This document shows positions 1 to 7,432 of a stretch of 16,793 nt of DNA, one piece after another; position 1 is the first letter of the stretch, and each line of letters begins with the position of its first letter. A program made the position numbers and the translations under genes. Below the pieces are notes generated by a model that had not been told where the DNA came from, ran no database searches, and saw only the letters and a list, made by a program, of their open reading frames with translations. The DNA comes from Christensenella sp. UBA6406 (GTDB taxonomy: Bacteria; Bacillota; Clostridia; Christensenellales; UBA1242): the NCBI GenBank assembly GCA_002438625.1, contig DJPS01000042.1, forward strand, positions 1 through 16,793. The letters run 5' to 3'.

Positions 1-248
1 ATTTTATTTTCTTTTTTGTCAAATGTTTTTTATTGTTTTTTATAAAATTATTTTTTAATTCAATTTCTATTATGAAACGCATTAAGTTGTGTGATTAATA
101 AATTTTATATAAAATTGAATTTTTGCATTTACTTATATTTGCATTAAAGCAATAACTTTATTATGTTGGCTGTTTTGAAATTATTTCTTGTTGCTTTTGC
201 TACCATTAAAAAAGTTCTATACATTAAGGACAAGTCATAAAATATTAT

Positions 249-1778
249 ATGAATATAAAGAGTTTATTTAAGACAGTTCTTCTTATTACAATATTTTCGG
301 TGATTACAAGAGTTGCGGGGTTTATCTTCCGCATTTATTTAAGTAGAGAGATAGGTGCGGAGAGTTTAGGGCTTTATCAAATTGCCTTTTCTATTTTTAT
401 TGTGCTTGTAACAATTATATGCAGTGGTTTACCATTGACAGTTTCAAGGCTTACGGCAAAATATGAAACACTTAAAGAGCATAATGCAAAAAATAGGATG
501 ATAACATCTTCATTAATTATTGGTGGGCTATCCAGTTTAGTTCTATGTTTGGTTATTTTTATTTTCAATAATCTACTTAATTTTATCTTTGCTGATAGCA
601 GATGCATTCTTATTTTACTTACCCTATTGCCTGCGGTTGTGTTCTCGTCTGTTTATTCGGTTATACGTGGCGTTATGTGGGGGCAAAATAATTATTTGGT
701 TGTTTGTGTAATTGAATTGCTTGAACAAATTGTTCGCATTATTGTTTGCGTATTTGCCCTTTCTTTTATGTTCTTTGCTGTGGATGGCTCTATTGTGGCA
801 AGCGTTTCCTTATCTATTGCAACACTTGTGTCATCTCTTGTTATTTGCATTTACTATTTTAAAAAAGGTGGAAAACTTGAAAAACCAAAGGGAGAGCATA
901 AGGAGCTATTAAAAACAAGTTTACCTATAACTGGCATTCGAGTTGTTTCTAGTTTAATTCAACCTGTTATTGCAATTCTTATTCCTATTGGACTTATGAG
1001 TGCTGGATACACTAATGGAGATGCTGTTGCTCTTTATGGCATTGCAATGGGAATGGCTTTCCCTCTACTTTTCTTACCAACAACAATAGTTGATTCGCTT
1101 GCTATTGCACTTATCCCTGACCTTGCAAGTGCACTTGCGTGCAATAATTACAATTATATTAACAACCGCATAAAGACATCTATAACTTTTAGTTTTTACA
1201 TTGCTTGTCTATGCGTGCCTATCTTTATGGGACTAGGTGTGCCAATTTGCCAGTTTTTATTTGAGAACACACAATCAGGGCTCTTCCTTAGAGATTCAGC
1301 AATTATTATGATTCCCCTTGCCTTAAATGGCATAAGTGCGACAATTTTAAATTCTCTTAATTTAGAGCGAAAATCATTTATAAATTATATTATTGGTTCT
1401 ATCTTCTTAATTTTGTCTATTTTGTTTTTACCAAAACACATAGGAATAAATTCTATTATAATTGGAATGGGGTTATCAACCCTTATAACCACAACTCTAA
1501 ATTTAATCGAGTTAAAAAAACAAGGGAAATTATCTAATGAAATTTGGAAACCTATTTGTTTGCTTATTGTTATGATTATTCCTACCACATTTTTAAATTG
1601 CAATTTATACGAAATTTTAAGCATTTTTGTTCCTCAAATTGTAAATATAATTTTATGCGGAATTGTGTCTGTTGCATTCTATGCTCTTTTGTGTGAAATA
1701 TTTAATATTGTTAAAATTAAGCAATTATTTTCAAGTATAAAAATTGCAAAACATAAGAAAAAGGCAGTTAAAGTTTAA
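249..1778 (+). CDS. SpoVB/MurJ-like polysaccharide (lipid-linked) flippase
   Basis: This 509-residue protein is almost entirely hydrophobic, with roughly 12-14 predicted membrane segments. It fits the MATE-like/MOP exporter superfamily that includes SpoVB, MurJ and Wzx, which move undecaprenyl-linked wall or polysaccharide precursors across the membrane. Visible family features are the N-terminal Arg-bearing first helix (residues 15-35, VITRVAGFIFRIYLSREIGA), the GLYQ segment at 41-44, and SGLPLTVSRLTAKY at 59-72, which closely resembles the same part of SpoVB. Its length matches the family (about 500-530). The ATG at 249 is the only usable start: the in-frame stop at 225-227 closes the frame upstream. 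The nearest ribosome-site-like AAGGA (226-230) is unusually far, about 18 bases, from the ATG. It is the only rightward gene in the window and ends at a bidirectional terminator. Choosing between sporulation (SpoVB) and a general lipid II or polysaccharide role is not possible from sequence alone. Confidence 0.88.
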   Translation: MNIKSLFKTVLLITIFSVITRVAGFIFRIYLSREIGAESLGLYQIAFSIFIVLVTIICSGLPLTVSRLTAKYETLKEHNAKNRMITSSLIIGGLSSLVLCLVIFIFNNLLNFIFADSRCILILLTLLPAVVFSSVYSVIRGVMWGQNNYLVVCVIELLEQIVRIIVCVFALSFMFFAVDGSIVASVSLSIATLVSSLVICIYYFKKGGKLEKPKGEHKELLKTSLPITGIRVVSSLIQPVIAILIPIGLMSAGYTNGDAVALYGIAMGMAFPLLFLPTTIVDSLAIALIPDLASALACNNYNYINNRIKTSITFSFYIACLCVPIFMGLGVPICQFLFENTQSGLFLRDSAIIMIPLALNGISATILNSLNLERKSFINYIIGSIFLILSILFLPKHIGINSIIIGMGLSTLITTTLNLIELKKQGKLSNEIWKPICLLIVMIIPTTFLNCNLYEILSIFVPQIVNIILCGIVSVAFYALLCEIFNIVKIKQLFSSIKIAKHKKKAVKV

Positions 1779-1787
1779 TTAACATAC

Positions 1788-1847
1788 AAAAAACAATAGT
1801 TTTGCAATATTTAGATAAATTAAATTGCTTTATAACTATTGTTTTTT
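1788..1847 (+). terminator. Bidirectional intrinsic terminator between convergent genes
   Basis: A perfect 14-base inverted repeat (AAAAAACAATAGTT at 1788-1801 and its complement at 1834-1847) has an inner GCAAT/ATTGC stem (1804-1808 with 1824-1828). A T run follows on the plus strand (1842-1848) and the matching A run gives a U tract on the minus strand. It lies between the end of the flippase gene and the convergent end of the 495-residue gene, so it can serve both. Confidence 0.85.
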
Positions 1848-1898
1848 TACTAATCAAATTTAATAATAAATCTATAAATAGGCTGAAAGGTTATTTGA

Positions 1899-3386
1899 CT
1901 ACATTTCTTTTTGGCTTTCTTTATCATTTATTACTTTTTCATCTTTATTTGTTTTATTTTCATTTATGTAGCTAAATACCTTATTTAGCTCTCTTATTTT
2001 TTTGTTCACTCTTATATTTTTTGCCATTTTTAATGCAAAAACTAAGCAAGAAAATGATACGGCAGGCACAGCGAAATCCAAAACTGGATTGCATTCAAAG
2101 TCTACATCTGCTTTTGCTAAATCTGTTACCTTTGATGAAATTGTATCGTTAAACACATCATAAGAATCAACTGCGGATTTAACCACATCGCTTGAATAAT
2201 CAAATTTAGGAAAATCGCTATCATTTTGAATTTTTTCGAGCTCACTCATATAATCATTTTCAAGTGTATTCATTTTATCATTAGCAACTGAAAGTGTGGG
2301 GTTTGCAATAGTATCTATGGTTTCCCCTTTTCTTAAAGGTAAATGGTTCATTTCATAGTTATAATTTGATTCCAATTCCTTCTTTTCGTTAAAAACTTGC
2401 TCCGCCTTTGTTGTCTTATATTCATAATAACCAGGCATTACTCTCCATGTAGGATAAGTATAAACTCGTCTTGATGGATGATAAATCACGTTATTATCTA
2501 AATATTCTTCCATTTCTTCAACACTTGCAAAGCCATTGTCATTTGCAATCATTTTCATATTAATATTTAATTTATCTTTCAATAAATCAATATATTGCGA
2601 CTTTGATAATGTTTTTACTCCATCATCTATAAGTTGCTGCATTTGTTCAGCGTTATCAAACCCCAAATAGTTTGCAAGTGCATTTTGATTTGTTAGATGT
2701 GTTTGCGTAAGTTTATCTATTGCATCTTGTTTTGAAATTTCAATTAAAAAATTATTAAAATAATTTTCCATTGTCTCACTTGATTCGTAACCCAAACTTT
2801 GTGCATAATCATCTTTCAATTTTAGACTTTCAAAGTCATAAATTTCATCATACCTATCTTTAACATTCCCACTGTAAATTGCGCACCTGTAAGCAAGTGC
2901 AACAACTGCCCAAAGTCCGCAAGTTACGCCACCTAACACATATGCTTTATCATTGTTCTTATAAAGCTTTTTATTCTCATCTATAATTTTTTCACAGTCT
3001 ACCAAAAACTCTTTTCGCTTACTAAATTGCTTATATAATCTTGAATATCCTGCATAATATTTCTTTGCTATATCTCTACTATAAGATGTAAATTTATTTG
3101 CGGAAAATTCTTTATTTGTTATAACTAATTGTTCAATTTGCTCATATTGAAAATTCTGTAAAAGCGAATCCTCTTGCAATTTTTTCTTTCCGTATTTAAA
3201 CAAATCTTCATTCATTTGAAAGCATTCGGCAATGAAATTTAGTTCTAAACAATGTTCCAATATGTACTTATTTGCATCACTTACAGTGCAACTATGAATT
3301 TTTCTAAAAAAGTCCTTAGATAACTTGTCCGCTTCAAAAAACTCAAAATTAATATTGTTTTTCTTTTTCAATTTATTTAATTTCAT
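1899..3386 (-). CDS. Membrane protein of unknown function with three 43-residue repeats
   Basis: I do not recognise this 495-residue protein. It has a charged, Lys-rich N-terminal domain (about 1-145), a hydrophobic segment at about 148-170, a long hydrophilic middle (about 175-430), a second hydrophobic segment at about 435-455 and a short charged tail. With the N-terminus inside, the middle would lie outside. The middle holds three degenerate helical repeats whose conserved Gly falls at residues 199, 242 and 285, exactly 43 apart; the shared pattern is roughly A-x-x-hG-(F/Y)-x-x-x-E-x-M-(E/Q)-x-(Y/L)-hDN (for example ANYLGFDNAEQMQQLIDD). The start is ATG at 3386 because a strong AAAGGAGGTG site (3394-3403) precedes it by 7 bases; an in-frame ATG ten codons upstream lacks such a site. 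It follows the 185-residue membrane-hairpin gene by 67 bases with no terminator, so the two are probably co-transcribed. Confidence 0.75.
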   Translation of the reverse strand: MKLNKLKKKNNINFEFFEADKLSKDFFRKIHSCTVSDANKYILEHCLELNFIAECFQMNEDLFKYGKKKLQEDSLLQNFQYEQIEQLVITNKEFSANKFTSYSRDIAKKYYAGYSRLYKQFSKRKEFLVDCEKIIDENKKLYKNNDKAYVLGGVTCGLWAVVALAYRCAIYSGNVKDRYDEIYDFESLKLKDDYAQSLGYESSETMENYFNNFLIEISKQDAIDKLTQTHLTNQNALANYLGFDNAEQMQQLIDDGVKTLSKSQYIDLLKDKLNINMKMIANDNGFASVEEMEEYLDNNVIYHPSRRVYTYPTWRVMPGYYEYKTTKAEQVFNEKKELESNYNYEMNHLPLRKGETIDTIANPTLSVANDKMNTLENDYMSELEKIQNDSDFPKFDYSSDVVKSAVDSYDVFNDTISSKVTDLAKADVDFECNPVLDFAVPAVSFSCLVFALKMAKNIRVNKKIRELNKVFSYINENKTNKDEKVINDKESQKEM

Positions 3387-3393
3387 TAACAAA

Positions 3394-3403
3394 CACCTCC
3401 TTT
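3394..3403 (-). promoter_or_regulatory. Strong ribosome-binding site fixing the 495-residue start
   Basis: AAAGGAGGTG on the minus strand, 7 bases from the ATG at 3386-3384, is nearly complementary to the full anti-Shine-Dalgarno. It selects the start ten codons inside the longest open frame. Confidence 0.85.
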
Positions 3404-3453
3404 TTAAAATTTGCATTAAGATATTTTGTTGGCAATATTTAAGCTTATTACAA

Positions 3454-4011
3454 TTAATTAAATTCCATTTCTCTATCCTTTAAATATGCATCAAATAATT
3501 CTTTCTTTATTTGATGTTTATCCTTAATAAATTGCGAAATATTCTTTATTCCCGCTCTATGTGCATATATAAACTTATCATAACGCATCATTAGTTTTAT
3601 TAAAGACTCATCATTTAAATCAAAGTCATCGTTTTTAAACCCCAACTCTCTATCGTTTAGCATCTTTTTTATTGTGCAAACATCTGCATTACTTTCAAAA
3701 TTTTCAAAAACATCATTATATCTTTCTTCAAATTCTTTATCAATTTGATATTGTTTTGTTCTTCTTCCATTATTAAATTCATAATCAATGCAAGCATAAG
3801 AACCTAAAATAATTGCTATTGGGCAAATCAAAACTGGCTCCAAGCATGCTAACCCCACACCAGCTATCAAAATGCAAGATGCACCAATGGCATTTTTTTC
3901 AATCCTAATTTTTTCATCTTCACTCACTTTTAAATTTGGGCACAAAATAGCATCCAATTTAGCAAACAGAACTTCTCTTTTATATGCATTCTTTATGTCT
4001 TGTAATTTCAT
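3454..4011 (-). CDS. Small membrane-hairpin protein, unknown function
   Basis: I do not recognise this 185-residue protein. It has a short charged N-terminus (1-42), two closely spaced hydrophobic segments at about 43-59 and 60-76 that could form a membrane hairpin, and a charged, probably helical C-terminal domain (about 80-185), rich in Asp, Glu, Lys and aromatic residues. Both ends would then be cytoplasmic. The start is supported by AAAGAGGT (4018-4025) about 6 bases before the ATG and by a good extended -10 promoter about 40 bases upstream. It is the first gene of a two-gene unit with the 495-residue membrane protein, and both combine hydrophobic segments with helical soluble parts, which suggests a shared role, but no function can be assigned. 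Confidence 0.75.
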   Translation of the reverse strand: MKLQDIKNAYKREVLFAKLDAILCPNLKVSEDEKIRIEKNAIGASCILIAGVGLACLEPVLICPIAIILGSYACIDYEFNNGRRTKQYQIDKEFEERYNDVFENFESNADVCTIKKMLNDRELGFKNDDFDLNDESLIKLMMRYDKFIYAHRAGIKNISQFIKDKHQIKKELFDAYLKDREMEFN

Positions 4012-4048
4012 TATAAAACCTCTTTAAATTAAATTATCTTATGATAAA

Positions 4049-4077
4049 ATTATAACATACTTTATTGAAAAAGTAAA
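4049..4077 (-). promoter_or_regulatory. Sigma-A-type promoter for the two-gene membrane module
   Basis: On the minus strand, TTTACT (4077-4072) and TATAAT (4054-4049) are 17 bases apart, with an extended -10 TG at 4057-4056. The predicted transcript starts near 4042, giving a leader of about 30 bases that contains the ribosome site. This makes the 185- and 495-residue genes separable from murI upstream, although no terminator was seen after murI. Confidence 0.7.
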
Positions 4078-4098
4078 TAGATTTTTAAATGTTTTGAA

Positions 4099-4887
4099 CT
4101 AATCTTTAATTTTCAAAAATCTCTTTAATTGCTTTTTAAATTTTTTATCTTTTTTGCTTAAAATTAATTTAACTTTTCCGCCATTAGGCTTGATATTTTT
4201 TCTAACTCTTTTTAAATTATAATGCTTTACATCCTTTTCTTTTTTTCTATTCATTAAATCGTTTTTACTTAAATCTTTTAAAAGACTTTTTACTCTTTTT
4301 GCCACACCTTCTTTATTTTGATATATTTTAACTTCGGGCAAATATTTTTTTACAATACTTTCTATATATGTATAATGCGTGCAACCTAAGCTTATTGTTT
4401 CTATTCTTTGATTTTTAAAATTAAGTAAAAATGAAGATAAATAACCGCTTAAAACCCGTAAATTACGCAAATTTTTGTCAATTAAAGTTGCAAGTTTAGG
4501 TAACGCAATTTTATTTAATGAAGAGGATTTAATTATTTGGCAATTATTTGCCGTATAAGTCGTGCATAAAATAATTGCATTTTTCTCTTTTACCTTAATA
4601 TTTGGTTCAGTGCCAACAAAAGGAATGTTAAATTTTTCTCTTAGATATTTTATTGTAGCAACAGTTAGTGTGTTGCAGGCGACAACAACCAAATCTATCT
4701 TATATTTTTCCAAGTTTTCTCTTACAACATTTAAAGCAATTTGTTTTAATTCCTTTTCATCTTTTTCTCCTAATGGTGCATGCAAATTATCTATGTATAT
4801 AAACAAATTCGCTTTTATTAATTTTCTTATTTCATTTGCTATGCTTATCGCACCAACGCCACTATCTAACACTAAAATATTTTTCAT
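4099..4887 (-). CDS. murI: Glutamate racemase
   Basis: Glutamate racemase interconverts L- and D-glutamate in the cytoplasm, supplying D-Glu for peptidoglycan. At 262 residues the length is normal. The N-terminal DSGVGA (8-13) corresponds to the family DSGxGG, VACNT (69-73) carries the first catalytic Cys (C71), and LGCTHY (167-172) the second (C169) with its neighbouring Thr and His. FVGTEP (90-95) also matches the family, and the Lys-rich final 25 residues still resemble the family C-terminal helix. Oddities are that the usual PYG of the substrate loop reads PLG (38-40), the last Gly of DSGxGG is Ala, and the conserved Glu region after the first domain reads LIDKN (134-138). No Shine-Dalgarno is visible before the ATG, and a -10-like TAAAAT lies 6 bases upstream. 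It is separated from the upstream gene by a terminator. Assignment to the Asp/Glu racemase superfamily is firm; activity is inferred. Confidence 0.88.
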   Translation of the reverse strand: MKNILVLDSGVGAISIANEIRKLIKANLFIYIDNLHAPLGEKDEKELKQIALNVVRENLEKYKIDLVVVACNTLTVATIKYLREKFNIPFVGTEPNIKVKEKNAIILCTTYTANNCQIIKSSSLNKIALPKLATLIDKNLRNLRVLSGYLSSFLLNFKNQRIETISLGCTHYTYIESIVKKYLPEVKIYQNKEGVAKRVKSLLKDLSKNDLMNRKKEKDVKHYNLKRVRKNIKPNGGKVKLILSKKDKKFKKQLKRFLKIKD

Positions 4888-4893
4888 ATAAAT

Positions 4894-4921
4894 ATTTTAT
4901 GCTTAAATATAAAAAATGCAA
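4894..4921 (-). promoter_or_regulatory. Candidate murI promoter overlapping the upstream terminator
   Basis: Minus-strand TTGCAT (4921-4916) and TAAAAT (4899-4894) are 16 bases apart. The -35 lies inside the second arm of the flippase-gene terminator, and the -10 ends only 6 bases before the murI ATG, so transcription would begin at or next to the start codon. Confidence 0.45.
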
Positions 4922-4940
4922 CCCAATTTAAAGGTTGCAT
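4911..4940 (-). terminator. Intrinsic terminator after the LPG_synthase_TM-family gene
   Basis: On the minus strand an 8-base perfect stem ATGCAACC/GGTTGCAT (4940-4933 with 4923-4916) encloses a 9-base loop and is followed at once by a run of Ts (4916-4911). It lies 15 bases past the stop codon at 4955. Confidence 0.88.
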
Positions 4941-4954
4941 AAATTTACCGTAAT

Positions 4955-6295
4955 TTAATTCGTATTTATTTGATTCGCTTTATACTTTTCTTCTTCCTCA
5001 ACTTTCCACTTTGCTAAAAGTCTTGCATTTTTGCGATTTCCATAAGCATAATCATAAATTATCAAGCATAGCCCTTGAATAATGAAAGCGTAATAAGTTA
5101 AAAATCTCCATAAAAGCATTGCCCAAAAAGTCGCAGTACTAAATAATGCAGTGAACATAGCGGCAAATGATAGTTCTGCAGCACCTGAGCCACCTGGCAA
5201 CGGAATAAAACTGCAAGCCAAGTCTATCATTAATGAAACTATCATAATTTGAAACCATATTTCAAAACTTGGAGCATTCCCAAAAGCACAATAAATTAAA
5301 AATGGTATAGTGTATTGCACAACTATGTTTGCGAAGCTGAAAAACATCATTGAAAATAGCAACTTAGGTGATTTAATAAAGAACTTCATTGTCCTTTGAT
5401 ATTCTTCTACCAATTTTATAAGTTTGTTATAGTGTTTATCATAATTTCTTACAATTTTAATTTTTTTCAACAATTTTAAAATGCCAATTACCAATTTATG
5501 CCCTAACCTGCTTGATGACAATAAAATTGTAAAAAACACAATAAAGAAATTTAATATAAATCCAATCCAACTTGCCACACTTACAATGGTTGAACCAGTT
5601 GCACTTGTAAAGATATCCTTTAAAAATGTTACGCTTCCTATAAGCAAAATTAATGCCATAAATGCAAACACAATTTGCTGAACTATATATTTCGCAAGCG
5701 GAATAGATATCGCACTGCTTGCTTTCACACCCCTGTTTGTTAAATAATAAATTTGAAATGGTTGTCCGCCACTTGCAAACGGAGTAATATAGTCATAATA
5801 ACGCCCTATTGCTGCCACCTTATATGCCAAAAATGGTCTTTTCCTTTTTGTGGACGACTTGATAAGCATAAAATATCGCATTTGATCACAAAGCATTAAA
5901 ACAGGAAAAGCCATAATTGCAACAATCAAAAGCCATACATTTATATTTATACTTGAAATAGGTTCAACCTTTTGACCTTCAAGCATATGCAATAAAATAT
6001 ATGCAACTACCGCAATATTGATAACTAAAAATATAAATGACCATATTTTCTTTTGTGGACTTTTTTGTTTAACAACTGCTTCGTTTGCCTCTTTTAATAC
6101 TTTTACCTGACTTTCGGCTTCAACAATACTATCCAAATGTTCATCAACACTTTTTGTAAAATCTACTCCAGCTAAAACTTCTTCCATACTGATTTGGTTT
6201 TCTAGCACATTGTCATCTTTTATTGGAATTGTTATAGGTTTCTCATTAAATTGTTGTTTCGCCCGTTCTTTTTTTCTCTTTCTTCTTATATTCAC
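4955..6295 (-). CDS. LPG_synthase_TM / YbhN-family integral membrane protein
   Basis: This 446-residue protein has a charged cytoplasmic N-terminus (1-83) and then at least seven hydrophobic segments (about 84-104, 119-138, 200-222, 240-260, 312-337, 346-368, 385-415). Diagnostic stretches of the LPG_synthase_TM family (PF03706, homologous to the flippase half of MprF and to YbhN) are R165-YYDYITPFASGGQP (165-179) and PLPGGSGAAE (365-374). Family members are thought to move or modify membrane lipids; without the soluble aminoacyl-transferase half of MprF, this is a stand-alone flippase-like protein. The start is GTG at 6295, preceded by TAAGGAAA (6310-6303) with a spacing of 7. The 80-residue acidic/basic N-terminal extension is longer than in typical relatives. 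It follows walJ by 54 bases with no terminator, so the two probably form an operon ending at the strong terminator at 4911-4940. Its substrate is unknown. Confidence 0.87.
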   Translation of the reverse strand: MNIRRKRKKERAKQQFNEKPITIPIKDDNVLENQISMEEVLAGVDFTKSVDEHLDSIVEAESQVKVLKEANEAVVKQKSPQKKIWSFIFLVINIAVVAYILLHMLEGQKVEPISSININVWLLIVAIMAFPVLMLCDQMRYFMLIKSSTKRKRPFLAYKVAAIGRYYDYITPFASGGQPFQIYYLTNRGVKASSAISIPLAKYIVQQIVFAFMALILLIGSVTFLKDIFTSATGSTIVSVASWIGFILNFFIVFFTILLSSSRLGHKLVIGILKLLKKIKIVRNYDKHYNKLIKLVEEYQRTMKFFIKSPKLLFSMMFFSFANIVVQYTIPFLIYCAFGNAPSFEIWFQIMIVSLMIDLACSFIPLPGGSGAAELSFAAMFTALFSTATFWAMLLWRFLTYYAFIIQGLCLIIYDYAYGNRKNARLLAKWKVEEEEKYKANQINTN

Positions 6296-6349
6296 AACTT
6301 AATTTCCTTAAAAATTTTTATATAATACTTTTCTTTTAAATTAAACAAC

Positions 6350-7168
6350 TTACACCACTGTTGCGTTTGCATTTTCTTTTGATTTTATTTCAAACATCGT
6401 GCCAACTTTATCTTGGTTTGCAATATCAATAAAAATATCTTTTCCTTCAACTATTCCCAATTTGCTTAATCTTGAAGCAACTTCTTCAAAAGCAATACGA
6501 GGTGTGTTGTTCTTTTCGCTTAAATGAGATAAAACAAATTGATAAGTGCAACCTTGCGCAAGTTTGTAAATTGCCTCAGCGCAATCAATATTTGATAAGT
6601 GCCCACGACTTGATAAAATTCTCTTCTTTAAATATGCTGTATAACTTTCATTTTTTAAAAGTAGCAATTCATTATGATTGCTCTCAATATATATAACATC
6701 GCTATCCATCATTTTGTCTATCGCATCACTTGGCATAAATCCCGTATCTGTTGCAATGCTAACTTTTTGCCCATCACTGCAAAATGCATAGCCAACACAA
6801 TAAACGGAATCATGTGATAATTCAAATGGGCAAACCAAAACATCTTTGAATAAAAAATCTTCCAACTTAAAGCAATTCGCCCTTACCCTATCAATGTCTT
6901 GTTTCTCTAGAACCGCTTCCAAATTTAAATAATGCATAAAAACATCACACTTGTGCTTCTTAACAAATTGCTTTAACCCATTTATGTGGTCATTGTGTTC
7001 GTGTGTTATAAAAATTGCATCTATTTCATCTGCATTTATGCCTATGGTGAAAAGTCTAAACTCAATTTCTCTTGCCGACAAACCGCAATCAACTAAGATT
7101 TTTGCTTCATTACTTTCTATGTATGTAACATTACCACGACTTCCGCTTCCCAAGTTGCATATTCTCAT
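6350..7168 (-). CDS. walJ: WalJ/YycJ-type metallo-beta-lactamase-fold hydrolase
   Basis: This 272-residue protein has the metallo-beta-lactamase fold of the YycJ/WalJ family, whose members are putative nucleases linked to wall metabolism and, in Bacillus, to mismatch repair. The N-terminal NLGSGSRGN (5-13) is the family signature, THEHNDH (55-61) supplies the HxHxDH metal ligands, H119 (SHD), D141 (ATDTG) and the late histidines in RGHLSN (H190) and LSHLSE (H215) complete the usual site. The start is the ATG at 7168: AAGGGAG (7181-7175) precedes it by 6 bases and the promoter's predicted transcription start falls upstream of it. An in-frame ATG nine codons earlier (7195) would lie at or before the transcript start. 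There is no signal peptide, so it is cytoplasmic. Unlike in Bacillus, no walRK genes are adjacent; it pairs instead with the membrane-protein gene downstream. Confidence 0.9.
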   Translation of the reverse strand: MRICNLGSGSRGNVTYIESNEAKILVDCGLSAREIEFRLFTIGINADEIDAIFITHEHNDHINGLKQFVKKHKCDVFMHYLNLEAVLEKQDIDRVRANCFKLEDFLFKDVLVCPFELSHDSVYCVGYAFCSDGQKVSIATDTGFMPSDAIDKMMDSDVIYIESNHNELLLLKNESYTAYLKKRILSSRGHLSNIDCAEAIYKLAQGCTYQFVLSHLSEKNNTPRIAFEEVASRLSKLGIVEGKDIFIDIANQDKVGTMFEIKSKENANATVV

Positions 7169-7198
7169 TTGATTCTCCCTTGTTTCTCTTATCATAAC

Positions 7199-7227
7199 AT
7201 TATATCAAAAGCAAGAGAAAATTACAA
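7199..7227 (-). promoter_or_regulatory. Extended -10 promoter of walJ
   Basis: Minus-strand TTGTAA (7227-7222), 17 bases, TATAAT (7204-7199) with TG one base before the -10. The predicted start near 7192 leaves a leader of about 24 bases ending in the AAGGGAG ribosome site. This decides the walJ start. Confidence 0.75.
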
Positions 7228-7332
7228 GAGAAAAAACTAGCAAAACACCATTTTTTTGTTTAAATTTGCATAATTTGTGATGTAATACTTAGGAAAAACT
7301 ACATTGCCAAATATTTGTTGATGAATTTGCAT

Positions 7333-7360
7333 AAAAAAGCTAAACTTAAATATGTTTAGC
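7333..7360 (-). terminator. Intrinsic terminator after the acidic Cys-cluster gene
   Basis: A perfect 7-base stem GCTAAAC/GTTTAGC (7360-7354 with 7345-7339) with an 8-base loop is followed on the minus strand by six Ts (7338-7333). It lies about 70 bases after the stop at 7433. Confidence 0.85.
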
Positions 7361-7432
7361 CTTACAATTTAAATTTTAAAATTGTCATTTTAAAAAATTG
7401 CTTTTAAAATCATATATATAAAATAGAACATA

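Noticed and set aside
57..121. 10-base inverted repeat (AATTCAATTT) before the flippase as a terminator
   Set aside because: The stem is almost all A/T with a 45-base loop and would be unstable; it is expected by chance in such DNA.
7166..7195. Upstream ATG (7195) as the walJ start
   Set aside because: The extended -10 promoter predicts transcription starting at about 7192, and AAGGGAG precedes the internal ATG at 7168.
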